A stretch of 64,000 nucleotides of DNA from Paraburkholderia eburnea (lineage in GTDB: Bacteria; Pseudomonadota; Gammaproteobacteria; Burkholderiales; Burkholderiaceae), in assembly GCF_002917095.1 (NCBI RefSeq), contig NZ_PQGA01000001.1, positions 124,001 through 188,000 on the forward strand, in the 5' to 3' direction. Shown here one piece after another: positions 17,646 through 26,566 of this stretch (positions within the stretch are counted from its first letter, which is position 1; the number at the start of each line of letters is the position of its first letter). A program made the translations under genes and the position numbers. The notes beneath the pieces are model-generated. The model had not been told where the DNA came from. It saw only the letters and a list, made by a program, of their open reading frames with translations, and made no database searches.

Positions 17646-17903
17646 ATGGCAGAAAACAAAAAGCGGACCTCGCAAAAAGTCGCCCATCTCGCAGCAGAAA
17701 CCTTGCATGACAACAAGGCATCAGCCATCAAGAAGAGCCTGGCCGCCTCCGCTTTAGCACAAACGCATACCTCGAAGCAGACCGGCGCCGCGATGGAACA
17801 TAAGGCCAGCGTAGTCCTGCACAGCAACAAGTATTCTGACGAGACCAAAACCCTCGCCGCCTCGGTTCTCGCGCAGTCCAACAAGGATCGCAAGGCCAAA
17901 TGA
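17646..17903 (+). CDS. Small two-repeat conserved protein
   Basis: An 85-residue basic protein from the ATG at 17646, with AGGAGA at 17635-17640 as ribosome site. It contains an internal duplication: LHDNKASAIKKSLAASALAQ and LHSNKYSDETKTLAASVLAQ align as LH-x-NK-x-S-x3-K-x-LAAS-x-LAQ. There is no signal peptide or membrane segment. I recall similar small proteins in Burkholderia and relatives with no assigned function. The helical, lysine-rich repeat could bind nucleic acid or protein; this is inference. It is convergent with htpG and shares a bidirectional terminator with it. Confidence 0.75.
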   Translation: MAENKKRTSQKVAHLAAETLHDNKASAIKKSLAASALAQTHTSKQTGAAMEHKASVVLHSNKYSDETKTLAASVLAQSNKDRKAK

Positions 17904-17937
17904 AAAACGCGCCGCGGGTTTCCCGGCGGCGCGTTTT
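17904..17937. terminator. Bidirectional terminator between the small repeat protein and htpG
   Basis: AAAACGCGCCGC (17904-17915) pairs perfectly with GCGGCGCGTTTT (17926-17937), with A and T runs on the outer sides. It lies between convergent genes. Confidence 0.85.
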
Positions 17938-17959
17938 ATCGCGACATCAACGGCCCGGA

Positions 17960-19867
17960 TTAACGAGCCAGCAACAACGCATTCGTGCGCTTCACGAAGC
18001 TTGCCGGATCTTCCAGCGCGCCGCCTTCGGCGAGCAGCGCCTGATCGAACAGCAGATGGCACCAGTCGCCGAAGTTCGCGCTATCCGTGTGCAACGCCTT
18101 GACGAGCGGATGCTCCGGATTCACTTCCAGAATCGGCTGCATGTCGGGCGCCTGCTGGCCCGCGGCCTTGAGCATGCGCTGCAGATAGCCGCTCATGTCG
18201 CCTTCGTCGGCCACGAGGCACGACGGCGAATCGGTCAGGCGGAACGTCAGGCGCACGTCCTTGGCCTTGCCCTTGAGCGCTTCCTTCATCTGCTCGACGA
18301 GCGGCTTGAGCTCTTCGCTCACCTTCTCCTGCTGCTCTTTTTCCGCGTCGTCGAGCGCACCCAGATCCAGGTCGCCGCGCGCCACGCTCGCAAGCGGCTT
18401 GCCGTCGAATTCGTTGAGGAAGGACAGCATCCATTCGTCGACGCGATCCGTCAGCAGCAGCACTTCCACGCCCTTCTTGCGGAACACTTCCAGATGCGGG
18501 CTGTGGGTGGCGGCCTGCCAGGTGTCGGCGGTCACGTAGTAGATCTTCGACTGCTCGGGCTTCATGCGCGCGACGTAGTCCGCGAGCGAAACGCTCTGCT
18601 CGGCCGTGTCGTTGTGCGTCGAAGCGAAACGCAGCAGCTTCGCGATGCGTTCCTTGTTCGCGTGATCTTCGCCGATGCCTTCCTTGAGCACCTGGCCGAA
18701 CTCGCCCCAGAAGGTGGCGAACTTTGCCTTGTCTTCGTCCTTCGCTTCGGCGTCGGTTTGCGCCGAGGCCAGTTCTTCCAGCATCGACAGTGCGCGCTTG
18801 GTCACGCCGTCGCGGATCGCCTTGACGTCGCGGCTTTCCTGCAGGATTTCGCGCGAGACGTTGAGCGGCAGATCGGCCGAATCGACCACGCCCTTCACGA
18901 AGCGCAGGTAGTTCGGCAGCAGTTGCTCGGCGTCGTCCATGATGAACACGCGCTTCACGTAGAGCTTCAGGCCGCTCTTGTGGTCGCGGTTCCACATGTC
19001 GAACGGCGCGCGCGCGGGCACGTAGAGCAGTTGCGTGTATTCGCTGCGGCCTTCGACGCGGTTATGCGTCCAGGCGAGCGGGTTCTGGTGATCGTGCGCG
19101 AGGTGCTGATAGAACTGCTGGTACTGCTCGTCGCTGATCTCGTTCTTCGAGCGCGTCCACAGGGCGCTGGCCTGGTTGATGGTCTCGAATTCGTCCTTCG
19201 TGACCATCTCGCTCTTTTCGGCGTCCCACTCCTCGGCCTTCATTTCGATGGGCAGGCCGACGTGATCCGAGTACTTCTGGATGATCGACTTGAGCTTGTA
19301 CGACGAGAGCAGTTCGTCTTCGCCTTCGCGCAGATGCAGCGTGATCGTGGTGCCGCGTTGCGCGCGCTCGATCGTCTCGACCGAGAACTCGCCTTCGCCC
19401 GCGCTTTCCCAGCGCACGCCTTCGCTCGTGGGCAGACCGGCGCGGCGGCTTTCGACCGTGATCCTGTCCGCGACGATGAAGCCCGAGTAGAAGCCCACGC
19501 CGAACTGGCCGATCAGCGCGGCGTCCTTCTGCTGGTCGCCCGAGAGCTTGCCGAAGAATTCCTTCGTGCCCGAGCGCGCGATCGTGCCGAGGTTCGCGAC
19601 GGCTTCATCGTGGCTCATGCCGATGCCGTTGTCCTCGATCGTGACCGTGCGGGCGGCTTTGTCGAAGCTCACGCGAATGCGCACGTTCGGATCGTTTTCA
19701 TAGAGCGCGTTGTTTTCGAGCGCTTCGAAGCGCAGCTTGTCGGCCGCGTCCGAGGCGTTCGAGACGAGTTCGCGCAGGAAAATTTCCTTGTTGCTGTACA
19801 GCGAATGGATCATCAGGTGCAGAAGCTGTTTCACTTCGGCCTGAAAGCTCCTGGTTTCTTGTGCCAT
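17960..19867 (-). CDS. htpG: Hsp90-family chaperone HtpG
   Basis: A 635-residue cytoplasmic chaperone, close to E. coli HtpG (624). The N-terminal GHKL ATPase has [13 protein letters not shown] and the ATP-lid region [13 protein letters not shown]; middle and C-terminal dimerisation regions follow. It helps fold client proteins under stress. The ATG at 19867 gives [19 protein letters not shown], the standard start; the upstream in-frame extension is not supported. No sigma-32 promoter could be defined with confidence in the short upstream region. Confidence 0.97.
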   Translation of the reverse strand: MAQETRSFQAEVKQLLHLMIHSLYSNKEIFLRELVSNASDAADKLRFEALENNALYENDPNVRIRVSFDKAARTVTIEDNGIGMSHDEAVANLGTIARSGTKEFFGKLSGDQQKDAALIGQFGVGFYSGFIVADRITVESRRAGLPTSEGVRWESAGEGEFSVETIERAQRGTTITLHLREGEDELLSSYKLKSIIQKYSDHVGLPIEMKAEEWDAEKSEMVTKDEFETINQASALWTRSKNEISDEQYQQFYQHLAHDHQNPLAWTHNRVEGRSEYTQLLYVPARAPFDMWNRDHKSGLKLYVKRVFIMDDAEQLLPNYLRFVKGVVDSADLPLNVSREILQESRDVKAIRDGVTKRALSMLEELASAQTDAEAKDEDKAKFATFWGEFGQVLKEGIGEDHANKERIAKLLRFASTHNDTAEQSVSLADYVARMKPEQSKIYYVTADTWQAATHSPHLEVFRKKGVEVLLLTDRVDEWMLSFLNEFDGKPLASVARGDLDLGALDDAEKEQQEKVSEELKPLVEQMKEALKGKAKDVRLTFRLTDSPSCLVADEGDMSGYLQRMLKAAGQQAPDMQPILEVNPEHPLVKALHTDSANFGDWCHLLFDQALLAEGGALEDPASFVKRTNALLLAR

Positions 19868-20041
19868 GCCCGTTAGTCCTCTTTCGTTGCAGTTGCAGTG
19901 CAGATCAGTCGATTCGCGTCGCGCGCGGCAAGCAGGGTCGTCCTTGCCATTCCCTTGCCGTTCGCGCCGCGTTGCCCGCCCATGTTGGGGCGGGGCATGT
20001 CTTTTCAAGTGGGGGGTGACGCACGGGAATCCGGCCCGCCG

Positions 20042-21514
20042 TCAGCCGCGCCGTGCCACGCCGTCCAGATAACCGGCGAGAAAGCCCGGCAGCGCCGGAT
20101 CGGCGCAGTTCGCGATGTTAAAGCGCATCCAGGTCGTGGGCGACTGGTGCGGCGAGAACAGACTGCCCGGCGTCAACAGGAAGCCCGCTTCGTGGCCGGC
20201 CGCCGTGAGCGCGTCGGCGTCCACGCCGGTGTCGGCCCACAGGAACATGCCCGCGCCGGGCGCGGCGAAAAGCCTGCAGCCCGAGCGCTCCAGCATACGC
20301 GCGGCCTTGTCGCGCACGGCGTCCAGCCGCGCGCGCAGCCGCTCGACGTGACGCCGGTAGTGGCCCTCGGTGAGCACGCGAAACAGCACGCGCTCGTTGA
20401 GTTCGGGGCTCGTCATGCCAACCAGCATTTTCTGGTCGGCCACGGCCTGCGCGACGTCCGGCGCGCAGGCGATGTAGCCCACGCGCAGATTGGGCGCGAG
20501 CGTCTTGGAAAAACTGCCCAGATAAATCACGCGGCGCAACTGGTCGAGGCTCGCGAGGCGCGTGGCCGGATAACCCGACGGGCATAGATCGCCGTAGATA
20601 TCGTCCTCGACGACGATGAAGTCGTACTGCTCCGCAAGCCGCAGGATGCGGAACGCCTGCGCCGCCGTGAGCGAGGTGCCGGTGGGGTTCTGCAGCACCG
20701 AGTTGATGACGAGCATCTTCGGCCGCCAGGTCTCGACCAGCGCTTCCAGCGCGTCGAGGTCCGGGCCGTCCGGCGTGTACGGCACGCCCACGAGGCGCGC
20801 GCCTTGCGAGGCGAAACGCCCGAACATCTGGAACCACGCCGGATCGCCGACGATCACCGTGTCGCCAGGCTGCACGTAGAGGCGCGCGAGCAGGTCAATC
20901 GCCTGGGTGATGCCCGACACCAGCACGATCTGCTCGGGCGTCGCGCCGATCTCCAGTTCGGCCATGCGCGTCTGCAACTGCTGGCGCAGCGGCAGGAAAC
21001 CCTGCGGCGAGCCGAAGCCCAGCAGTTGCGTGCCGCTCTGGCGGCCGAGCGAGCGCATCGCGCCCGCGAGGAGTTCGCCGTCGAGCCAGCGCGCGGGCAG
21101 ATAGCCCAGCCCCGGCCCTTTTTCCGGATGCGTCGACTGGTGGAGCATGTTGCGCAGCAGCCAGACCACGTCGATGGTCGGCGGCTCGTGCGACTGTGCC
21201 GATGCCGCGCCGTCCGCGCGCCGCTCGATCGGCGTGACCGAGGCCACGGCGGCAAGCCGCTCGCGCACGAAGAAACCCGAGCCGCGCCGCGAATCCAGAT
21301 AGCCCTGAGCGACGAGCCGTTCGTAAGCCTCGACCACGGTAAAACGCGACACGCCTTTATCCAGCGCGAGCTTGCGGATCGACGGCATGCGCATACCGGG
21401 GCGGAACACGCGCTCCTCGATGCGGCGGCGGCCCCACTGCACGAGCTGGTCGACGAGCGTGACGGTGGCCGCGTCATGCGGGGCGGGAATCTGGTCGAGG
21501 GGGACGGACGACAT
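20042..21514 (-). CDS. MocR-type GntR regulator with aminotransferase domain
   Basis: A 490-residue protein. Residues 1-90 form a GntR winged helix (VFRPGMRMPSIRKLALDKGVS and the following EAYERLVAQGYL). The remainder is a type I aminotransferase domain with the PLP lysine in YLGSFSKTLAPNLRVGY. MocR regulators bind PLP and an amino acid-like ligand and often control vitamin B6, amine or antibiotic-tolerance genes. It is divergent from a VOC gene, with four TACCG boxes between them. No pdx genes are adjacent. The ATG at 21514 was chosen because upstream codons run over the operator region. Confidence 0.88.
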   Translation of the reverse strand: MSSVPLDQIPAPHDAATVTLVDQLVQWGRRRIEERVFRPGMRMPSIRKLALDKGVSRFTVVEAYERLVAQGYLDSRRGSGFFVRERLAAVASVTPIERRADGAASAQSHEPPTIDVVWLLRNMLHQSTHPEKGPGLGYLPARWLDGELLAGAMRSLGRQSGTQLLGFGSPQGFLPLRQQLQTRMAELEIGATPEQIVLVSGITQAIDLLARLYVQPGDTVIVGDPAWFQMFGRFASQGARLVGVPYTPDGPDLDALEALVETWRPKMLVINSVLQNPTGTSLTAAQAFRILRLAEQYDFIVVEDDIYGDLCPSGYPATRLASLDQLRRVIYLGSFSKTLAPNLRVGYIACAPDVAQAVADQKMLVGMTSPELNERVLFRVLTEGHYRRHVERLRARLDAVRDKAARMLERSGCRLFAAPGAGMFLWADTGVDADALTAAGHEAGFLLTPGSLFSPHQSPTTWMRFNIANCADPALPGFLAGYLDGVARRG

Positions 21515-21526
21515 GGCGGCTCCAAC

Positions 21527-21606
21527 TGTACCGAACACTATCGGGCCGATTGTACCGTTACTGTCCGCGACCATACCGGTACATTTGATTGCACGCGTAC
21601 CGGTAT
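21527..21606. promoter_or_regulatory. Four TACCG boxes, likely MocR operator
   Basis: TACCG occurs at 21529, 21553, 21574 and 21598, at spacings of 24, 21 and 24 bases, about two helix turns each. The last two are palindromes, ATACCGGTAC (21573-21582) and GTACCGGTAT (21597-21606). MocR proteins are known to bind direct repeats of this kind in the divergent intergenic region. The array covers the whole gap between the regulator and the VOC gene. Confidence 0.6.
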
Positions 21607-21641
21607 GCTTTCCGGTCCACCGACTTTCCCGCTCCTGCCCC

Positions 21642-22349
21642 ATGACCGCCACGCCGCTTCGTCTCGATCATCTCGTCGTCTGCGCCCGCACGCTGGAGGA
21701 AGGCGTCCAGTATGTCGCCGACAAACTCGGCGCGACGCCCACCGGCGGCGGCGCGCATCCGCTCATGCGCACCCACAACCGGCTGCTCGGCCTGTGGGGC
21801 GGCGTGTATCTGGAAGTGATCGCCATCGATCCCGGCGCGCGCAGCGCGGCGGCATCCCCAACACCCGGCCGCGCGCGCCTGTTCGCCCTCGACGATCCGG
21901 AGGTGCAGGCGCGACTAGAAAAAGGGCCCTATCTTTCGCACTGGGTCGCGCGCGTCGAGCCGCCCAAGGATCTCGCCCGCTGGCGCGCGCAGTACCCGCA
22001 GCGCATCCCCGAACTCGTGCCGATGACGCGTGGCGACCTCAGTTGGCAACTGAGCGTGCCGCTCGACGGTTCGTTCCCGTGCTGGCAAGGCGCGGGCGAC
22101 GGCGTGCTGCCCTCGCTGATCCAGTGGGACACGCCGCGCCATCCGTCGCAAACGCTCGCCGACACCGGCATCGTGCTGCGCTCGCTCACCGCGTATCACC
22201 CGCAAGCGCAAGCCCTGCGCGAGCAACTGGAGTGGCTTGGCGCGGCCCATCTGATTACCGTAGAAGAAGCTTTAAGTCCTGCGCTTGCCGCGCAGTTCGA
22301 AACCCCGTCGGGAACGCGATCGCTCGGCGCGCCCCGCACGCTGGTCTGA
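21642..22349 (+). CDS. VOC family protein, glyoxalase-like
   Basis: A 235-residue protein starting MTATPLRLDHLVVCARTLEEG, the form of the glyoxalase_3-type VOC proteins. The metal-binding fold is suggested by LDHLVV and by YLEVIAIDPG. The reaction is unknown. It is divergent from the MocR regulator and followed after 25 bases by a DMT exporter, so it probably forms an operon with it under MocR control. Confidence 0.8.
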   Translation: MTATPLRLDHLVVCARTLEEGVQYVADKLGATPTGGGAHPLMRTHNRLLGLWGGVYLEVIAIDPGARSAAASPTPGRARLFALDDPEVQARLEKGPYLSHWVARVEPPKDLARWRAQYPQRIPELVPMTRGDLSWQLSVPLDGSFPCWQGAGDGVLPSLIQWDTPRHPSQTLADTGIVLRSLTAYHPQAQALREQLEWLGAAHLITVEEALSPALAAQFETPSGTRSLGAPRTLV

Positions 22350-22374
22350 CGAGCGCGCATCAACATTCACCAAC

Positions 22375-23283
22375 ATGAAAGCACGTGAAACCCAGGGCAT
22401 GCTGCTCGGCCTCGTCGGCGTCATGATCTTCAGCCTGACCCTGCCGATGACGCGCATCGTCGTCCTCGAATTCCATCCGCTGCTCAACGGTCTCGGGCGC
22501 GCGCTCGCCGCCGCCGTGCCCGCCGCCATCCTGCTTTACGTGCGGCGCGAAAAGCGCCCCACCTGGCCGCAGGTCAAGAGCCTCGCCGTCGTTTCGCTGG
22601 GCGTGATCGTCGCCTATCCGGTGTTTTCCGCGTGGGCGATGAAGAGCGTGCCCGCCTCGCACGGCGCGATCGTCAACGGCCTGCAGCCGCTTGCCGTGGC
22701 GATCTATGCCGCATGGCTCTCGCACGAGCGCCCGTCGAAGGCGTTCTGGATCAGCGCGCTGATCGGCAGCGCGCTGGTCGTGGCGTTCGCGCTTCAGGCG
22801 GGCGGCGGCGCGCTGCATGCCGGCGACGCGTGGATGCTGGTGGCCGTCGGCATCGGCGCGCTCGGTTATGCCGAAGGCGCGCGCCTCGCGCGGCAACTGG
22901 GCGGCTGGCAGGTGATCTGCTGGGCGCTGGTGCTGTCTGCGCCGTTCCTCGTGCTGCCGGTCGGCTGGCTCGCGTGGGCGCATCACGTCGCGCATCCGGG
23001 GCCGGTCGCGCTCAAGACCTGGCTGGCCTTCGGCTACGTCACGCTGTTCTCGCAGTTCCTCGGCTTCTTCGCCTGGTACGCGGGGCTTGCCATGGGCGGC
23101 ACGGCACGCGTCGGCCAGGTGCAACTGCTGCAGATTTTCTTCACGATGGCGTTCTCGGCGCTCGTGTTCGGCGAACAGGTCGCGCCCTCGGCGTGGCTCT
23201 ACGCCGCCGCCGTGATCGCCACCGTCGTGCTGGGGCGCCGCGCCGCGATCCGCACCGCCCCCGTGCCCGCGCGCGCCGCTTGA
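22375..23283 (+). CDS. DMT-superfamily transporter (EamA type)
   Basis: A 302-residue protein with ten hydrophobic segments in two EamA repeats. It begins MKARETQGMLLGLVGVMIFSLTLPMTR; the second repeat ends with FSALVFGEQVAPSAWLYAAA. Such proteins export amino acids, bases or small metabolites. Taken with the VOC gene upstream and the PLP-binding regulator, a role in clearing an amine or aldehyde-like compound is possible, but this is only inference. Confidence 0.85.
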   Translation: MKARETQGMLLGLVGVMIFSLTLPMTRIVVLEFHPLLNGLGRALAAAVPAAILLYVRREKRPTWPQVKSLAVVSLGVIVAYPVFSAWAMKSVPASHGAIVNGLQPLAVAIYAAWLSHERPSKAFWISALIGSALVVAFALQAGGGALHAGDAWMLVAVGIGALGYAEGARLARQLGGWQVICWALVLSAPFLVLPVGWLAWAHHVAHPGPVALKTWLAFGYVTLFSQFLGFFAWYAGLAMGGTARVGQVQLLQIFFTMAFSALVFGEQVAPSAWLYAAAVIATVVLGRRAAIRTAPVPARAA

Positions 23284-23381
23284 GCAGTTTTCGCGTCATA
23301 ATCGAAGGTTTTCGGCGGTGCAAGGCCTCGCGCCCCGCACCGCTGCCAGACTCACTCGCCCGACCCTAAAAAGGAGACCCC

Positions 23382-24581
23382 ATGGACCAGAGCGATCTCA
23401 AGGCCGCGCCCGCGTGGCAACTGTCCGAGCGTGCAATCAAGCTGACCAGCTCGGCGATTCGCGAAATCCTGAAGGTCACCGAACGGCCCGAAGTCATCTC
23501 CTTCGCCGGCGGTCTGCCCGCCCCGGCCAGCTTCCCGGCCGAGGAAATGCGCGCCGCCGCCGACCGCATCCTGCGCGACGATCCGTCGGGCGCGTTGCAA
23601 TACAGCGCGACCGAAGGCTATATGCCGCTGCGCGAATGGGTCGCCGCGCGCCACTCGGTCGGCGGCGCGAAGGTTCGCCCGTCGCAGGTGCTGATCACCA
23701 CGGGCTCGCAACAGGCGCTCGATTTGATCGGCAAGGTGCTGGTCTCGCCGGACAGCCCCGTGCTGGTGGAAACGCCCACGTACCTGGGCGCGCTGCAATC
23801 GTTCTCGCTCTACGAGCCGAACTACGTGCAGGTGCCGACCGACGACAAGGGTCTTGTCCCCGAAGGTCTCACGCCCGAGCTGACCGCAGGCGCGCGTCTG
23901 CTCTACGCGATCCCCAATTTCCAGAATCCGACCGGCCGCCGTCTGCCGCTCGAACGCCGCCAGGCGCTCGCGGCCTTCGCGCAAACGTCGCCGTTCCCGG
24001 TGATCGAAGACGATCCCTACGGCGCGCTGCTCTACGCGGGCGAGCCGCTGCCGACGATGCACTCGCTGGCGCCGGAGCATATCGTGCATCTGGGTTCGTT
24101 CTCGAAGATCCTGGCGCCGGGCCTGCGCGTGGGCTACATCATCGCGCCCGAGGATCTGCACTTCAAGCTCGTGCAGGCCAAGCAGGCCACCGACCTGCAC
24201 ACGCCGAGCTTCACGCAGCGCATCGTCCACGAAGTCGTGAAGAACGGCTTCCTCGACACGCATATCCCGAAGGTGCGCGCGCTCTATCGCGACCAGTGCG
24301 AGGCGATGCTCGACTCGCTCGCGCGCAACATGCCCGAAGGCGTGAGCTGGAACCGCCCCGAAGGCGGCATGTTCGTGTGGGTCACGCTGCCGCAACAGAT
24401 CGACAGTATGAAGTTGCTGGAAGAAGCCGTCGCGCAGAACGTGGCCTTCGTGCCGGGCGCGCCGTTCTTCGCGCGCGAGCCGCAAATGAACAAGCTGCGC
24501 CTCTCGTTCGTCACGGTGCCGCCGGCGAAGATCGAGGAAGGCGTGGCGAAGCTCGCCAAACTGATCCGCGCGCGCATGTGA
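23382..24581 (+). CDS. PLP-dependent aminotransferase (fold type I, LysN/KAT-like)
   Basis: A 399-residue aminotransferase without the N-terminal regulator domain. The PLP lysine is in HLGSFSKILAPGLRVGYI, with substrate and cofactor contacts in IPNFQNPTGR and IEDDPYG. It resembles 2-aminoadipate or aromatic/branched amino acid aminotransferases; the substrate cannot be told from the sequence. RidA follows 79 bases downstream on the same strand. RidA removes the reactive enamines and imines formed by PLP enzymes, so the pairing is sensible. Confidence 0.88.
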   Translation: MDQSDLKAAPAWQLSERAIKLTSSAIREILKVTERPEVISFAGGLPAPASFPAEEMRAAADRILRDDPSGALQYSATEGYMPLREWVAARHSVGGAKVRPSQVLITTGSQQALDLIGKVLVSPDSPVLVETPTYLGALQSFSLYEPNYVQVPTDDKGLVPEGLTPELTAGARLLYAIPNFQNPTGRRLPLERRQALAAFAQTSPFPVIEDDPYGALLYAGEPLPTMHSLAPEHIVHLGSFSKILAPGLRVGYIIAPEDLHFKLVQAKQATDLHTPSFTQRIVHEVVKNGFLDTHIPKVRALYRDQCEAMLDSLARNMPEGVSWNRPEGGMFVWVTLPQQIDSMKLLEEAVAQNVAFVPGAPFFAREPQMNKLRLSFVTVPPAKIEEGVAKLAKLIRARM

Positions 24582-24660
24582 GGCCTGCGCTTTTTGCGTA
24601 CTTCCAGAGCACCTGAATTGACGACCAACCTGCGACCAACCTGTAAAAGGACTCCTGAAC

Positions 24661-25125
24661 ATGGCTGACATCAACATCTACGACCGTCTCGAACAGCTCG
24701 GCATCGAACTGCCCCAGGCGGGCGCGCCCGCCGCCGCCTACGTGATGAGCGCACAGAGCGGCAACACGGTGTACCTGTCGGGTCACATCGCGAAGAAGGA
24801 TGGCAAGGTGTGGGCCGGCAAGCTCGGCGATACGCTCTCGACCGAGGAAGGCAAGGCCGCCGCGCGCTCGATCGCCATCGACCTGATCGCCACGCTGCAC
24901 GCCCACACGGGCGACCTGAACAAGGTCAAGCGCATCGTGAAGCTGATGAGCCTCGTGAATTCGACGCTCGACTTCACGGAACAGCACATCGTCACCAACG
25001 GCGCATCGGAGTTCATCGCCGACGTGTTCGGCGAGAAGGGCAAACATGCGCGCTCGGCGTTCGGCGTCGCGCAGATTCCGCTTGGCGCGTGCGTCGAGAT
25101 CGAACTGATCGCCGAAGTCGAATAA
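24661..25125 (+). CDS. RidA-family enamine/imine deaminase
   Basis: A 154-residue protein of the YjgF/YER057c/UK114 fold, longer than E. coli RidA (128), as in the subgroup beginning MADINIYDRLEQLGIELP. Conserved parts include VYLSGHIA, RSIAIDLIATL and the late GVAQIPLGACVEIE. RidA proteins hydrolyse reactive 2-aminoacrylate-type intermediates. The exact RidA arginine of the archetype is not obvious in the last motif, so it may be one of the Rid subfamilies with other substrates. Confidence 0.85.
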   Translation: MADINIYDRLEQLGIELPQAGAPAAAYVMSAQSGNTVYLSGHIAKKDGKVWAGKLGDTLSTEEGKAAARSIAIDLIATLHAHTGDLNKVKRIVKLMSLVNSTLDFTEQHIVTNGASEFIADVFGEKGKHARSAFGVAQIPLGACVEIELIAEVE

Positions 25126-25140
25126 GCACTCGATTCGCTT

Positions 25141-25183
25141 CAGTTCGCTCAGTTCGCTCAGTTCGCTCAGTTCGCTCAGTTCG
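25141..25183. repeat. 9-bp tandem repeat after the RidA gene
   Basis: CAGTTCGCT occurs four times in a row (25141-25176), followed by CAGTTCG; imperfect copies precede it. It lies between the RidA stop and the hairpin terminator, outside coding sequence. No function is evident. Confidence 0.9.
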
Positions 25184-25200
25184 TGGTGATCCCGGGCCGC

Positions 25201-25222
25201 GCCGCAAGGTGCGGCTTTTTTT
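25201..25222 (+). terminator. Terminator after the aminotransferase-RidA pair
   Basis: GCCGC (25201-25205) pairs with GCGGC (25211-25215), followed by seven T. It is a short but typical intrinsic terminator, 33 bases ahead of the PhzF-family ATG. Confidence 0.7.
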
Positions 25223-25254
25223 CGTCCTCGTTTTTCGTCTTGATATCGCCGATC

Positions 25255-26151
25255 ATGACTCTTCGCAGCGTTCGCTTCAAACAGGTCGACGTCTTCACGT
25301 CGCAGCCCTTCAAGGGCAATCCGCTCGCCGTGATTTTCGACGCCGACGCGCTCGACACCGCGCAGATGCAGGCCATCGCGCGCTGGACCAATCTGTCCGA
25401 GACCGCCTTCCTGCTCGCGCCCTCCGACGAACGCGCCGACTATCGCGTGCGCATCTTCACGACGCAGGGCGAGCTGCCGTTCGCGGGCCATCCGACCATC
25501 GGCTCGGCGCACGCGTTTCTCGACAGCGGCCGCACGCCGAAGACGCCCGGCCGGCTCGTGCAGGAATGCGGCGCGGGTCTCGTCGAACTGGCGCAGCAGG
25601 TCGAAGGCAGCGCGGATGGGCCCGCGCAATGGGCGTTTGCCGCGCCCCCCGCCACGGTGACGCCGCTGCCCGCCACGCAGTACGACGCCCTGCGCGCCGC
25701 GCTGCGCTCGGACGCGATCGACTTCGAGGCGCAGCCGTGCGGCGTCGACAACGGCGCGCCGTGGATCGTCGTGCGGCTCGCCTCGGCGCGGGACGTGCTT
25801 GCGCTCGACATCGACTACGACGCGCTGGCCGCCGTGGCGGCGAGCGTGGGCGGACAAGGTCTCGCCGCTTACGGCCCGCACGAAGCTCACGGCCCCGCCA
25901 CCTTCGAGGTGCGCTGCCTCATGACGGGACTCGGCAAGGGCGAAGATCCGGTGACCGGCAGCGCCAACGCCGCTATCGCTCTGCTGCTCGCACAGCAGAA
26001 CCGACGTCCCGGTGAGCGCTACACCGTGCGCCAGGGCACGGCGTTGGGGCGCGATGGACGGGTATCGGTGAGCTACGACGACGCGGCGGGCAAGATCTGG
26101 ATCGGCGGCGCGGCGCTCACCGTCGTCGATGGTTCGATCCGGCTCGCATGA
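25255..26151 (+). CDS. PhzF-family isomerase/epimerase
   Basis: A 298-residue protein of the diaminopimelate-epimerase fold, PhzF family. Typical motifs are QVDVFTSQPFKGNPLAV, the glutamate in LSETAFLLAP, PFAGHPTIGSAHAFL and GEDPVTGSANAAIA. PhzF itself isomerises a phenazine precursor, but most family members, including this one, sit outside phenazine clusters and have unknown reactions. Start chosen at the ATG at 25255; the upstream in-frame start would lie across the terminator. Confidence 0.88.
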   Translation: MTLRSVRFKQVDVFTSQPFKGNPLAVIFDADALDTAQMQAIARWTNLSETAFLLAPSDERADYRVRIFTTQGELPFAGHPTIGSAHAFLDSGRTPKTPGRLVQECGAGLVELAQQVEGSADGPAQWAFAAPPATVTPLPATQYDALRAALRSDAIDFEAQPCGVDNGAPWIVVRLASARDVLALDIDYDALAAVAASVGGQGLAAYGPHEAHGPATFEVRCLMTGLGKGEDPVTGSANAAIALLLAQQNRRPGERYTVRQGTALGRDGRVSVSYDDAAGKIWIGGAALTVVDGSIRLA

Positions 26152-26566
26152 GCGCACACGCAGCGAACGCTTCATCCAGAGGTGATCGGTACCCAAGCTG
26201 ACGCACGGCCTCGGCGCGGACGGGCACGGCCGCTGCGCCGGGCGCCGCCGCCCGCGACGCGCTCGTTCCCCTGCACAGCCGCGCCGCCCTGCCCGTCTGC
26301 GCCTCTATGCGCGGCACATCAAGCGCCGGCGCACTTGTTTCCCCGACTCGCGTATACCCGAGGGGGGAGCGCTTCCTTAATCATTCCCCAACCATTAAGA
26401 TCGAAACATCGGACGCAAAAGACGCGTCCGACCTGACTTTTTCCCGCGCCTCCCGCGCTCCTTCCGTCGCCGTTTCGCATCCGATGCCGCCGATCCAACC
26501 GAGCGCCTTCTTGTCGTCCCGGCCGCCGCATCTGCGGCGCGGCAACCCGCATGCGCGGCGCCCCAG
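26152..26566. other. Intergenic region before the GGDEF-EAL gene
   Basis: A stretch of 415 bases without a supported gene. The only structure I see is an inverted repeat, CTTAAT (26376-26381) and ATTAAG (26394-26399), in a locally A/T-rich patch about 170 bases before the start codon, which may mark the promoter or a regulator site. No RNA gene was recognised. Confidence 0.4.

Noticed and set aside
17900-19876. A 658-codon plus-strand frame across htpG
   Set aside because: It is antisense to a textbook HtpG gene and shows only low-complexity Leu/Arg/Val/Asp-rich sequence.
23315-23345. GC-rich inverted repeat after the DMT exporter as a terminator
   Set aside because: Arms are short and no T run follows; it lies in the leader of the aminotransferase gene and the evidence is too weak.
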